Positions 1-11,412 of a stretch of 64,000 nucleotides of DNA are shown here, in pieces. Source of the stretch: Flaccisagitta enflata (lineage: Eukaryota > Chaetognatha > Sagittoidea > Aphragmophora); assembly GCA_965153355.1 (NCBI GenBank), contig OZ231126.1, positions 69,254,001 to 69,318,000 on the forward strand, written 5' to 3'. The stretch's first letter is position 1. Every line of letters starts with the position of its first letter. Below the pieces are notes generated by a model. That model saw nothing but the letters and a program-made list of their open reading frames with translations. It was not told the DNA's origin and ran no database searches. The position numbers and the translations under genes are program-made.

Positions 1-56
<56 letters not shown>

Positions 57-63
57 GGGGGGG
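1..63. repeat. (TG)n microsatellite with G run
   Basis: The window opens inside a perfect TG dinucleotide tract (to about 54) followed by about ten G. Its true left end lies outside the window. Confidence 0.98.
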
Positions 64-760
<697 letters not shown>

Positions 761-1479
761 CGGCATCAGCAGCAGCAGCAGAACGAACTTTAATTAAGGC
801 ACGGTGTGACGGCGAAAAGGAACAAAATGGGCTCGATCTCTCTCAAATGCAGGGCGTCATAGTGACTTCCCGCAGAAAATCTTGTGAACATTGATACACC
901 AAACCGTAAAGAAACCTTACAAACGTGAACGTGCTTGAAATATGTGAAACGACTATTTCCTCTGTGATATTCATGATTCCCTTTTAGATGCTCATTTGTC
1001 AACTTGTTGTCTTTTGTTCGTCTCGGGCGATTATACTTTGATAATTCCAAAATTTCATTACAGTTCTTTGACTGGCCCGGACGGAAAATAATCTACAGTG
1101 GATAGATGTAATTTCTATTTCTATTTCTATCCTCATTCTATTTCAGATCGTTTCACTTTCACAAGCGTTTTAAGTTCGGCAACAAAGGCGGACTAGGCAA
1201 AAAATACAATCGCTTTGCTCCAGCTTAAGTGCCTGGGAAGCCTCCTATGTCGATGCCCCTGCCCACCCGAGAGGTTGCCGTGGATCCTGCCTTCCTTCTG
1301 TGTTCGTTTCCTCTCCCTTTCTGCCATTTTCAATCATTTATTGTGAATTGCGTTAAGCAATTCACTATAACTCCACAAAATGTTTTTCTTCTTTTTTTTC
1401 CTTTTTTTTTTCCTTTTTTTTCCTTCCACTCTCTTTGAAAATAGGGTTTTGTTTTTCACTATCTTTTTCTTGTCCTTCC
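761..1479. other. non-coding; fragment of palindrome-ended family
   Basis: No gene is seen. At 1,246-1,306 a stretch with CCCCTGCCCACCCG and GGTTGCCGTGGATCCTGCCTT matches the inner end of the interspersed family seen intact at 23,709-23,891. This is a fragment without its palindrome. Confidence 0.5.
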
Positions 1480-1905
1480 CTTGTCTATCCCTATCAGAAC
1501 ATGGCTTTTGTTTCTCTGTCCTTCCCTTGTCTTTCCTTATATGAATATGGGTAATATTTTTCATTTCTTCCCTTGTCGTTCCCTATATGAATATGGGTAA
1601 TGTTTTTCAGTTCTTCTCTTGTCTTTCCCTACATCAATATGGCTTTTGTTTCTCTCTTCCTCCCTTGTCTTTCCCTATACAAATATGGGTAATGTTTTTC
1701 AGTTCTTCCCTTGTCTTTCTCTACATCAATATGGCTTTTGTTTGTCTGTTCCTCCCTTGTCTTTCCCTATATAGATATGGGTAATGTTTTCCAGTTCTTC
1801 CCTTGTCTTTCCCTACATCAATATGGCTTTTGTTTCTCTGTTCCTCCCTTGTCTTTCCCTATATATATAGGGGTAATATTTTTCAACTCGTTCCTTGTCT
1901 TTCCC
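1480..1905. repeat. 92-bp dimeric satellite, left block
   Basis: Tandem units of 92 bp are each built from two diverged 46-bp halves. One half contains CTACATCAATATGGCTTTTG and the other contains CTATACAAATATGGGTAATG. The block stops abruptly near 1,905 and resumes near 3,608, so it was one array split by an insertion. Confidence 0.9.
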
Positions 1906-2239
1906 TCAGGTATTTTGTCGGCGTTCTTATTGCGTTTTTGTCCCAAATAGGGGAACGACGTCTCAAAACTTCTAGTATGCTACAGTTTCAGAACGACCAA
2001 AAAACCATTTATGCATACAACAATGTCCTTTAGTGGCAGTAATCTGGGGTTTCAAAACGCAGGCATACTTGCAGTTTTAAAACGGCTTTTTTTGGGTGTA
2101 TCAAAACTGCATAAAAAGGGCTTTTGAGAACATGTCTAAAATATCATTTTTTTCTCACCTCAAGCCAGCTAGTTCTTATCGTTTTGGAACTGGGAAAAAG
2201 TGGCAATGAAATTATGAAATATGAAATAGCCGTTTCTTA

Positions 2240-2392
2240 GCTTCAATTTTTTGCAGTTTCAGAACTTCAATTTTTTGCAGTTTCAAAACTTCATTTTTTT
2301 GCAGTTTCAAAACTTCATTTTTTTGCAGTTTCAAAACTTCATTTTTTTGCAGTTTCAAAACTTCAATTTTTTGCAATTTCAAAACTGTAAAA
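2240..2392. repeat. 24-bp tandem array
   Basis: About six units of roughly 24 bp containing TTTTTTGCAGTTTCAAAACT. Related single copies lie at 3,200-3,560, so the unit derives from the surrounding insertion block. Confidence 0.85.
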
Positions 2393-2874
2393 AGTAAGCT
2401 TTATGGCACAGACACACAAAGAGATTATCACAACAACAATTTCATTTAAGTATGTGCATTTTTTCACTTTTAACTCAAGCATAATGTATGAACCGATGAA
2501 GGACAGACAGACTAAGCCTCTCTCAGAGTTTTGAGGTTGGGATCTTGGTCTCTTGGGTGGGATTGGGACCTTGAGGCTAAGATTTGGGCTTCAAGGCGGG
2601 GATCACTTTCACTACATCAACTACATCAACTATGGAGGAGCACAGCTTCTAAATGAATTGAGTTGCAGACCCGGGATTGGTCGCATTCTAAAGAGCAAAG
2701 ATAATTCTTTTAAATGGAACCAATCTGAGGTCTGTAACTTCATTCGTTTAGAAGCTGTGCTCCTTTAAAGTTGATGCATGTTTCACGGAGGAGAGGATTT
2801 ATTTTTCTGAAATGGTAATGGAAAAATCGAGTTCTTTTGCAAAGATCTCTAATGGGTAAACGTCTTGGAAACTA

Positions 2875-3050
2875 CAGTCGGACCACGCCTCACCGGTCCC
2901 ATTTGGACTGAAGATTTTTCACCTTTATTTCAGGTTTACCTTTAAAGTGAGGTGGAATAACATTGAATACTACCATTTGGGACCTCAAAATGTTGACCTT
3001 TATTGATGGGGAACCTTTCAAGGCGGGGCTGTTATTGCGGGGTCCCACTG
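2875..3050 (+). mobile_element. pogo/Tigger-type MITE, copy 1
   Basis: A 176-bp element flanked by TA on both sides (2,873-2,874 and 3,051-3,052). It begins CAGTCGGACCACGCC and ends GCGGGGTCCCACTG, giving inverted ends of the CAGT type used by Tc1/pogo transposons. It is a diverged copy of the element at 22,206-22,371. It has no ORF and so is non-autonomous. Confidence 0.75.
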
Positions 3051-3607
3051 TAACTATAAACAAAGTCAACAGACAAAATCGTAGCTCACGAGCTGTACAA
3101 ACCTTTTTTCAGAATTTGATTCTTATTTCTGGTAGCTGAGAAATGTCGTTTTGTAATCGGCGTGTTGGCGTGAAAACCCATATAACCATATTTCAATTTT
3201 TAAACGCATTTTTTCTTAGTTTCAATACTTCAATTTTTTTCGTTTTCAAAACGGTAAAAAAGGTGATAAGATTACAAAGATGAATAGATTTTTTCCCTTG
3301 CTGGTTGTTACTTTAGCGCTGTTTTCAAGCGTTTTGAAACGCAAAAATCTCATGGTTTTAAAACTTTAGAATTGCAAAGTTTTGATACATCAACTATGCG
3401 TCAATATTCGTTTCAAAAGTTGCGCATACTTGAGGTTTTGAAACGACAATATAAGATCGTTTTGAAACTGCATAAGAACGCCCGTTTCAAAACGGCTTTT
3501 TCCAGCATTTTTGTGACAAAAATTCATAATTTTTGTCACAATAATCCATTTTTTTTTGCATTTTTGAAACGATTTTTGGCGGTTTAATACGCTATAGTAG
3601 AACGCCA

Positions 3608-5412
3608 CAGAATATCTCCTTTCCCTCTATAGATATAGGTAATGTTTTTCAGTTCTTCTCTTGTCTTTCCCTACATCAATATGGCTTTTGTTTCTCTGTT
3701 CCTCCCTTGTCTTTCCCTATACAAATATGGGTAATGTTTTTCAGTTCTTCTCTTGTCTTTCCCTACATCAATATGGCTTTTGTTTCTCTCTTCCTCCTTC
3801 AACTTTCCCTATACAAATATGGGTAATGTTTTTAGTCGCGGACACGCGACTCTACACCTTGCCGTGTCGGTTATAAGGTCGGTCGGTAGGTCGGTCCGTC
3901 GGTCCGTCCGTCCGTCACATTTTTGAATTCCGAGCGGTTTTTGCATTATTGCTCCTGCCCAACCGTCCGCGACTGGATTGCCGTGTATCCGGCCTTGTTC
4001 AGTTCTTCCCTTGTCTTTCCCTACATCAATATGGCTTTTGTTTCTCTGCTCCTCCCTTGTCTTTCCCTATATAAATATGGGTAATGTTTTCCAGTTCTTC
4101 CCTTGTCTTTCCCTACATCAATATGGCTTTTGTTTCTCTGTTCCTCCATTGTCCTTCCTTTGTCCTTCCCTTGTCTATCCCTATCAGAACATGGCTTTTG
4201 TTTCTCTGTCCTTCCCTTGTCTTTCCCTATATGAATATAGGTAATGTTTTTCAGTTCTTGCCTTGTCTTTCCCTATATGAATATAGGTAATGTTTTTCAG
4301 TTCTTCTCTTGTCTTTCCTTACATCAATATGGCTTTTGTTTCTCTCTTCCTCCCTCGTCTTTCCCCATACAAATATGGGTAATGTTTTTCAGTTCTTCCC
4401 TTGTCTTTCCCTACATCAATAAGGCTTTTGTTTCTCTGTTCCTCCCTTGTCTTTCCCTATGTAAATATGGGTAATGTTTTCCAGTTCTTCCCTTGTCTTT
4501 CCCTACATCAATATGGTTTTTGTTTCTCTGTTCTTCCCTTGTCTTTCCCTATACAAATATGGGTAATGTTTTTCAGTTCTTCCCTTGTCTTTCCCTACAT
4601 CAATATGGCTTTTGTTTCTCTGTTCCTCCCTTGTCTTTCCCTATATAAATATGGGTGATGTTTTCCAGTTCTTCCCTTGTCTTTCCCTACATCAATATGG
4701 CTTTTGTTTCTCTGTTCCTCCCTTGTCTTTCCCTATATAAATATGGGTGATGTTTTCCACTTCTTCCCTTGTCTTTCCCTACATCAATATGGCTTTTGTT
4801 TCTCTGTTCCTCCCTTGTCTTTCCCTCCCTTGTCTTTCCCTATATATATAGGGGTAATGTTTTTCAACTTTTTCCTTGTCTTTCCCTATATAGATATGGG
4901 TAATGTTTTTCACTTCTTCTCTCGTCTTTCCCTACATCAATATGGCTTTTGTTTCTCTGTTCCTCCCTCGTCTTTCCCTATACAAATATGGGTAATGTTT
5001 TCCAGTTCTTCCCTTGTTTTTCCCTACATCAATATGGCTTTTGTTTCTCTGTTCCTCCCTTGTCTTTCCCTTTATATATAGGGGTAATGTTTTTCAACTC
5101 TTTCCTTGTCTTTCTCTATATAGATATGGGTAATGTTTTTTAGTTCTTCTCTTGTCTTTCCCTACATCAATATGGCTTTTGTTTCTCTGTTCCTCCCTCG
5201 TCTTTCCCTATACAAATATGGGTAATGTTTTTCAGTTCTTCTCTTGTCTTTCCCTACATCAATATGGCTTTTGTTTCTCTGTTCCTCCCTCGTCTTTCCC
5301 TATACAAATATGGGTAATGTTTTTTAGTTCTTCCCTTGTCTTTCCCTACATCAATATGGCTTTTGTTTCTCTGTTCCTCCCTTGTCTTTTCCTATATTTA
5401 TAGGGGTAATGT
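3608..5412. repeat. 92-bp dimeric satellite, right block
   Basis: Continuation of the 92-bp satellite; for example, identical phase points lie at 4,390 and 4,482. Units vary mainly in the ATATAGATATGGG/ACAAATATGGG half. The array is interrupted by a palindrome-ended element at 3,834-3,998. Overlapping ORFs repeating FPTSIWLLFLCSSLVFPY are artefacts of the repeat. Confidence 0.93.
3834..3998 (+). mobile_element. palindrome-ended family, copy 1 (inside satellite)
   Basis: About 165 bp. It starts with hairpin AGTCGCGGACACGCGACT (7-bp stem), has a (GGTC)n-like tract, and ends GCCGTGTATCCGGCCTTG. Because it sits in a regular 92-bp array, the empty site is known: five T then CAG. The element is flanked by five T and two T, consistent with a TT target duplication or T-rich ends. 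No ORF. Confidence 0.8.
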
Positions 5413-5547
5413 TATCACTTCTCTTTATATCTTAAAATATAATTTAAGTATTTCCACTGGACATGTTGTCAATTGCACCTGCAATTCACATGTTTGGCGA
5501 CAGCCACTGGTTCCTTTATTCATTCACTCTTTCATTCATCATCAAAA

Positions 5548-5586
<39 letters not shown>

Positions 5587-5879
5587 TAGGTTATTAATCA
5601 ATCAACTAATCAATGACTCAATCAGTCAATCAATCAATCAATCAATGAACCAATCAATCATTCAATAAATCAAACAATCCATCATTCAATCACTCGATCG
5701 ATCACTTATTCATCATTTTTTCCTTTCCATCCATCTGAATTCTTTTTTTTTTTTTTTTTTGTTCATTCTTTCTTTCTTTTTTACATCATTCTTTTTTTTC
5801 TTTCATTCTTTTTTTTTTCTCTCTCTCTCTTTCTTCTTTTCTTTCTCTCTTTCTTCTTTTCTTTCTCTCTTTCTTCTTT

Positions 5880-5934
<55 letters not shown>

Positions 5935-6060
5935 CTCATTCTTTCTTACCTTTCATTCGTCAGTGTAACCCTCTCTCGGAATCAGTTCCATGTATTTTCC
6001 GATTATTCTAGCGGACATTGTTCTTTATTTGGTTGAGTTCTTTCATGTCTTTGATCCTCT

Positions 6061-6125
<65 letters not shown>

Positions 6126-6150
6126 GCGTTCTCATACTTTTTTTTTATTA
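5413..6150. repeat. cluster of AATC, TTTC and CT microsatellites
   Basis: AATC/ATCA tetranucleotides (5,549-5,700), TTTC/TTCT (5,741-5,945) and CT (6,067-6,120) lie in close succession. No gene is present. Confidence 0.93.
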
Positions 6151-6152
6151 TG

Positions 6153-6153
<1 letters not shown>

Positions 6154-6210
<57 letters not shown>

Positions 6211-6266
6211 TTCCCCGTCATCATCGTCGTCGTTTTTATCGTCGAAGTCCCAACGATAAGAATTTG

Positions 6267-6349
<83 letters not shown>
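6154..6349. repeat. (ATC)n microsatellites
   Basis: Two ATC arrays (6,154-6,210 and 6,268-6,349) are separated by a short imperfect spacer. His/Ser/Met runs in the shadow frames are artefacts. Confidence 0.95.
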
Positions 6350-6476
6350 GTAGACACGATAGGGAAAGGAAAGTTCCGGCGAAAAAAAATCAACTCAAGG
6401 TCCCACGTCATTCGAGGAAAAATGATGATGATGAAGGCAACGATTTGCGGGCGCCTACGCCGAAAAACAGCAAATT

Positions 6477-6890
6477 TCATGCATGGGAAATAATGTCATT
6501 CAATGCTTCCATTAAAAACAATGACATTCAAAACTTAAGTGGAAAACAAGCAAATCTTATGCATGGAAAACAATGTCATTCAAAGCCATCTTGAAAAACA
6601 AGCAAATATCATGCGTGGAAAAAAATGTCATTCTAAACCTTTATGGAAAAAAAGCAAAGCCCATGCATGGGAAACAGTGTCATTTCAAACATAAAAGGAA
6701 AATAAGCGAATCTCATGCATGGAAACTAATATCATTCAAAGCCATCTTGCAAAACAAGCAAATATCATGCGTGGAAAAAAATGTAATTCTAACTTCTAAG
6801 CTGATGTGGAAAATATGCAAATCTCATGCATGGGAAACAATGCCATTCTAAACTTATGTGGAAAACAAGCAAATACTATCTAGGACATCT
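6477..6890. repeat. 52-bp tandem array, block A
   Basis: About eight imperfect 52-bp units, e.g. starts at 6,559 and 6,611. Each contains ATGCATGGAAA, an AATGTCATTC segment and GGAAAACAAGCAAAT. The same unit recurs at 8,520-8,990. Confidence 0.9.
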
Positions 6891-7784
6891 GAGATAGATA
6901 AAATCACTTCGATATTAAAATTGATTTAAAAAAACCCGCCTCTGGCTAGTCAAAGTACTTGCCTGACGTGGCCAATGAAAATAGTTCAAAACCAGTGTAG
7001 CATTTCCTTCCACGAACACTACCGTGACATGTTTTTCTGTTTATCGTTTAGAAAAAAAATTCAAAAAGAAGAAAAAGCAATTCTATCCTATGACTTAGAT
7101 ACTAGCCGCTTTTGCTAGCAACGAGTGGCATGAGATATTTCCTATGAATAGATATAGGGACAGCCGGAGAAAAGTTAGACTTTTCATTCAGCAAATGAAA
7201 TATGAGTCTAACTGAATTGATTTTTAGTCATTTTATGATATTCTTATCTATCAATTGCTTTTTTTTTCAAGTTTCCAAGGGATTGGTCAATGATTTTTTT
7301 GTCCTTAATTTCTCAAAAAGAACAAAAAAAATCATTAGATCAGTTTTCTTTTCTTTTTGGATTGAGATACACTCTTTTTTTTTATAAGAACGTCATCTTT
7401 TTTTTTTGAAGGCTTCATGTTCTTATTTTCAAGACCAAATAAAGCCTTCAACGTTCATAGAGCGTTCTTAATTCTAAATACAATATAAACTATAGGAAAC
7501 CTCACAATAGATTATTACTCAATTATAGTAAATATATTTCTATTAAACACTTAAAACAAATGCTAATCATTAAAGACTAAGGATATTTTCATGATTTTTA
7601 TTTGAAAATCATAAAATATCATATTAATTATACTAAAATTCAAATATTTTCTTTATGTTTTTTTAATATTACCTGAAGGGAAATTTTTCTCTCAAGATAT
7701 AAAGCCTTCGTATGTTCTTAAGATGTTCTTCATTTTGAAGCCATTCGAAGCCTTAATGTTCTTATAAACTAGGTTCTTTTAGAC
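6891..7784. other. AT-rich DNA, nothing recognised
   Basis: AT-rich, with a few TTTTTTT and AAAAAA runs. No gene, repeat array or inverted ends were found. Confidence 0.6.
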
Positions 7785-8137
7785 TAAGAAATGACTTAGA
7801 ATGACTCAGGATGACTTAAAATGACTTAGAATGACTTAGAATGACTTAGAGTGACTTAAAATGACCAAAAAAGACTCTTAATGACTAATGACCCTAATGA
7901 CCAAAAATGACTGAAAATGACTAAGAATGACTTAGAATGACTTAGAATGACTTAGAATGACTCAGAATAACTATTATTGACTTTAAATGACTTAAAATGA
8001 CATAAGAGTTGATGTTATATTATAAAAAAGTAAAGTGTGACGGACGGACGGACGGACCGATGGACCGACGGACCGACGGACGGACGGACGGACGGACGGA
8101 CCGACAAAGGCGGGTGTAGAGTCGCGTGCACGCGACT
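7785..8137 (-). mobile_element. palindrome-ended family, copy with (ATGACTTAGA)n array
   Basis: A 10-bp array of ATGACTTAGA variants (7,785-8,010) runs into GTAAAGTGTGACGG, a GGAC/GACC tract (8,039-8,105) and the full 18-bp palindrome AGTCGCGTGCACGCGACT at 8,120-8,137, followed by A-rich DNA. The order is the same as at 56,085-56,607. The opposite end (CAAGGCC...) was not found upstream, so the copy is truncated. Confidence 0.7.
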
Positions 8138-8519
8138 AAAAAAATTTTTAATCTCAGAGTTATATGTTTTACTACAACCTTCAATTTTTTCAACAATCAA
8201 AAAACATGTGAAAAATGTGACCTTATGAATCCAAGCAGAACAATTTTGGTCAATCCGTTTAGATTTGAGAGCTCATTCAATTTAGGTCGTCCTTTATAGA
8301 TTTGAACTGAAAACCTCTAAAATGGACTTTGGTGAAATGACAGTTTTTCTTCAAAATATTGTCATTTCTGAATAGATTGAGCTATTGAACTCTGCTTGGT
8401 CTTGAATAAAAGATTTTTTGCCATAGTTTGTTGGTCTGCTTTCATTTTTTGACAAGATATTTAAGTTTAGCTGCTATGATCATGGTTAAGTGTCCGTATA
8501 TTCATTTCTTAGATAGTAT
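8138..8519. other. nothing recognised
   Basis: Unique AT-rich sequence between a palindrome-ended copy and the second 52-bp array. Confidence 0.6.
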
Positions 8520-8990
8520 CATGCATGGGAAAAAATGTCCTTCTAAGCCTATGTGGAAAAAAAGCAAAGCTCATGCATGGGAAACAATATCATTCCAAAC
8601 TTATGTGGAAAATACGCAAATCTCATGCGTGGAAACTAATATCATTCAAAGCCCTCTTGGAAAGCAAGCATATATCATACATGGAAAACAATGTCATTCT
8701 AAGCTTATGTGGGAAATAAGAAATCCCATGCATGGAAACTAATAGCATTAAAAGCCCTCTTGGAAAACAAGCATTCATCATACATGGAAAACAATGTGTT
8801 TCTAAGCCAATGTGGACAATAAAAAATCTCATGCATGGAAACTAATATCATTCAAAGCCCTCTTGGAAAACAAGCATATATCATACATGGAAAACAATGT
8901 CATTCTAAGCTTATGTTGAAAACAAGCAAAGCTCATGCAAGGTCTATGTCAAAATATGAATGGAAAACTATGACAGCAGAAACGTGCTTG
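8520..8990. repeat. 52-bp tandem array, block B
   Basis: About nine units of the same 52-bp repeat as 6,477-6,890, e.g. starts at 8,521 and 8,573. The array decays into degenerate copies up to about 9,070. Confidence 0.88.
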
Positions 8991-9561
8991 GAAAGTAACC
9001 AAACGCATTACATGATAAGTAATTGCACTGCATGCAGACCTGGAAAGCAAGCAAACATCAAGCATAGAAGACTTTGGCAATGCTGGTGGAGAAGGAGAGC
9101 CTGCAAATAATGACATAAAAAACTTTGGAACCCTATACGGATAGCAATATAGAAAAACACAATAAACGCAACCAAAAGGAACAATCAAATTTCATGTATT
9201 TACATTTGAAACAATGACGTTACGGACGCTCATACATAGGAAGCTAGAAGATCTTGCACAAAAAAAAACCAATGTTAATGCACATAATCAAAGCAAGCAA
9301 GCAATTTTTTTTTCTTGCATGGAAGACATTAGGTTTTGAATGAATTAAGGTTCTCCAAAATAATGCGGAATCAAATCATAACGTTCTGTTGGCATTTCAT
9401 GAACATATATCATCTATGATTTGTTATTTGTTTGATTGTTGTTTGTTTGTTGATTTGCTGTTTTTGTTGTTTACCCTGATAGCGAAAACCATTTTTCCTC
9501 TGTCGGTAATGACTAATGAACCGAAAGAAAAAGAAAAAGCGTGGTGTAGAGAAAAAGAGAA
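8991..9561. other. degenerate 52-bp units, then unique DNA
   Basis: Traces of the 52-bp unit extend to about 9,240. The rest is AT-rich and without a gene. Confidence 0.5.
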
Positions 9562-9741
9562 CAAGGCCGGATACACGGCCACCAGTTCCGGACGGGTGGG
9601 CAGGGGCGGAAATGCGTGTTTTCCCACTTTTCGACTCGATCACCTCTACGGACCGACCGACCGACCAACCAACCAACCGACCGACCAACCAACCAACCGA
9701 CAGACGGGCAAAGCCTCTTATGGAGTTGCGTGTCCGCAACT
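9562..9741 (-). mobile_element. palindrome-ended family, copy 3
   Basis: On the + strand it reads CAAGGCCGGATACACGGCC at the left end, GGACGGGTGGGCAGGGGC, a (GACC/AACC)n tract, and hairpin AGTTGCGTGTCCGCAACT at 9,724-9,741. Both hairpin arms differ from the family consensus at paired positions (C to T in one arm, G to A in the other), so the stem is kept. Confidence 0.85.
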
Positions 9742-9893
9742 AAAAAGTTCTCAACTGAATTCGAAGTATTGGCATTTGCGTTAGCTTCAGAGGGAGTTAC
9801 TGATAAGCGCTTTCTATTTCCCATTCCAATATCTTGTTATTTTCTACCCTGATTCTCGGCTTTTTTCTCTCTTGCTTTTGTTCTGTGGCATTT

Positions 9894-10634
9894 AGTCGCT
9901 GGCTAAGCGACTCTATAAGAAGTTGTGTAGTACGGGAACCTCTGCCTCAGGCTAGCTCACTGCTGCTGGTCCTTCTGCTCTCTGGCTCCGGCTGTCACTA
10001 CCTTGCCTCCTCAGCTTCTCTTTCCTCCTGATTGGCTGTTGCTCTTTCTCTCCTCTGTTACCTGCCTCATCTTCCCCATTTGCTTTGCTCTTCCTTCCTG
10101 ACTTTTGCATCACTGGTCTAGCCTATGGGAGAGGCTTTCTCGCCCATTTCCTAGGATACACCTCTCTCTTCTTGTACTCATTCACAGAGACCTGTGGCCC
10201 AGGTGGCCAAGTTCCTCGAGCATTTAGGGCATCCCTTGAGTCTTTCTCCTTCCCCTTTAGCAGTCATGACAGCAAGCTGCCTTCGCTCAGCTAAAGTCAG
10301 CTTATCTCATGAGGATTCTAGATCTTGATATATTTCCCTTCGCTTTAGCCTAGGCTGAGGTTTGGCAGAACACTTTTACCCGCGGGCCCTTCTCGTGTCT
10401 TCCTTCTTTAGGAAGGGCAGGGTCTTCTTGGCAGGCGACTTTCTCTTTTTGTCCCCTTTTGGGCACTCTCCACTGACCCCCTCTTTTCCCCGTATTAGAG
10501 TTGTGGCCATATATATGTTGATAAGGTAAGAATGAGGGAAGAGCCGTACTGCCTCTCCCCCTGTTCCTACCCAACCACAATACTGCCCCTGCCCACCCAC
10601 AAGCGACTTCTTATTAACCGTGTTCTCGGCCTTG
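9894..10634 (+). mobile_element. palindrome-ended family, long copy
   Basis: It starts with hairpin AGTCGCT-GGCTA-AGCGACT (9,894-9,912) followed by CTATAAGAAGTTGT. It ends near 10,578-10,634 with CCCCTGCCCACCCACAAGCGACTT and CCGTGTTCTCGGCCTTG. About 650 bp of unrelated GC-richer DNA fills the centre. The family assignment rests on the two ends. Confidence 0.6.
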
Positions 10635-10865
10635 TTTCTTTGATTCTTTTTTTTTTTTTTTTGTGCGCGCGCGCACGAGCGTTTTCTTTTTTTCTTTTCT
10701 TTTGCCGGTTTCTATTTCTTTGTCGTTATCATCTTCCGATCGGCCAGTCCTCATTTTTACTTAACAGGTTATGGTCTGACTGTCTGTCTGTCTGTAGTTT
10801 TTCTTTGTCTCTGTGTCGGCCTGTATGGTTATGGCCAGCCTTGGTTATGTTTGTTTTTATTTATG

Positions 10866-10909
<44 letters not shown>

Positions 10910-11089
10910 TCTCCTACTTTTTCAACTCCCATTTGTCGGTTGTCGTTGTCGTTGTCGGCGTTTGTCGGTTGTCGTTTCTTTGAGACAGCGGCGAAAATTA
11001 AAAGCCGCTTCAATTCCATCGCGGAAAGTTTGTCGGACTCGCATCACTGACGAACGAGAGAGAGAAGCCAGAGTTAAAGTAAGAAGAAA
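10635..11089. other. pyrimidine-rich DNA with (CT)n
   Basis: T-rich and GCGCGC tracts, CTGT units and a (CT)n tract at 10,868-10,907. No gene was seen. Confidence 0.7.
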
Positions 11090-11229
11090 CAAGTGGCGTT
11101 CGCCATAATGTGTTCCACGATAACTTGATTGAGCATGAATAATAATATAATAATCCTAATGAGTCATCCAATATCAATGTTCAGACAAATCTGTGTTATA
11201 GATATTGGCCGCCTGTAGGCAGCCCAACT

Positions 11230-11412
11230 GCCTGTCTTCATAACTGCGGGGCTTATAACTGTGAGGCTTATAACCGCAGGGATTGAAACCGCGAGGCTTA
11301 TAACCGCGGGGCGTATAACCACGAGGTTTATGACCACAGGCTTCCTAACCGTGGGGCTTATAACTGCAGGGCTCATGACCGCAGGGCTTATAACCCCGGG
11401 GCTCATAAACTG
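11230..11412. repeat. 15-bp tandem array
   Basis: About twelve units of roughly GGGGCTTATAACCGC with A/G and C/T variation, directly abutting the 30-bp array. Confidence 0.85.

Larger units (their letters stand above)
1906..3607. mobile_element. 1.7-kb insertion block splitting the 92-bp satellite
   Basis: Non-satellite DNA is bounded on both sides by 92-bp units. It is rich in variants of TTTCAAAAC. The left edge carries GGCGTTCTTATTGCG and the right edge the rough inverse of GGCGTTCTACTATAGCG, which hints at degenerate terminal inverted repeats. It contains a 24-bp array and a pogo-type MITE. No coding capacity is visible. The element type is unknown. Confidence 0.45.

Noticed and set aside
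6477-6890. CRISPR-like regular repeats (also 8,520-8,990 and 11,412-14,025)
   Set aside because: Units are directly tandem with no unique spacers, and the genome is an animal's. They are minisatellites.
9562-9741. Palindrome family as a plain Helitron
   Set aside because: The 3' hairpin followed by CTAA fits loosely, but there is no 5' TC end. The architecturally identical element at 11,090-14,104 ends without CTRR, so the assignment is not supported.
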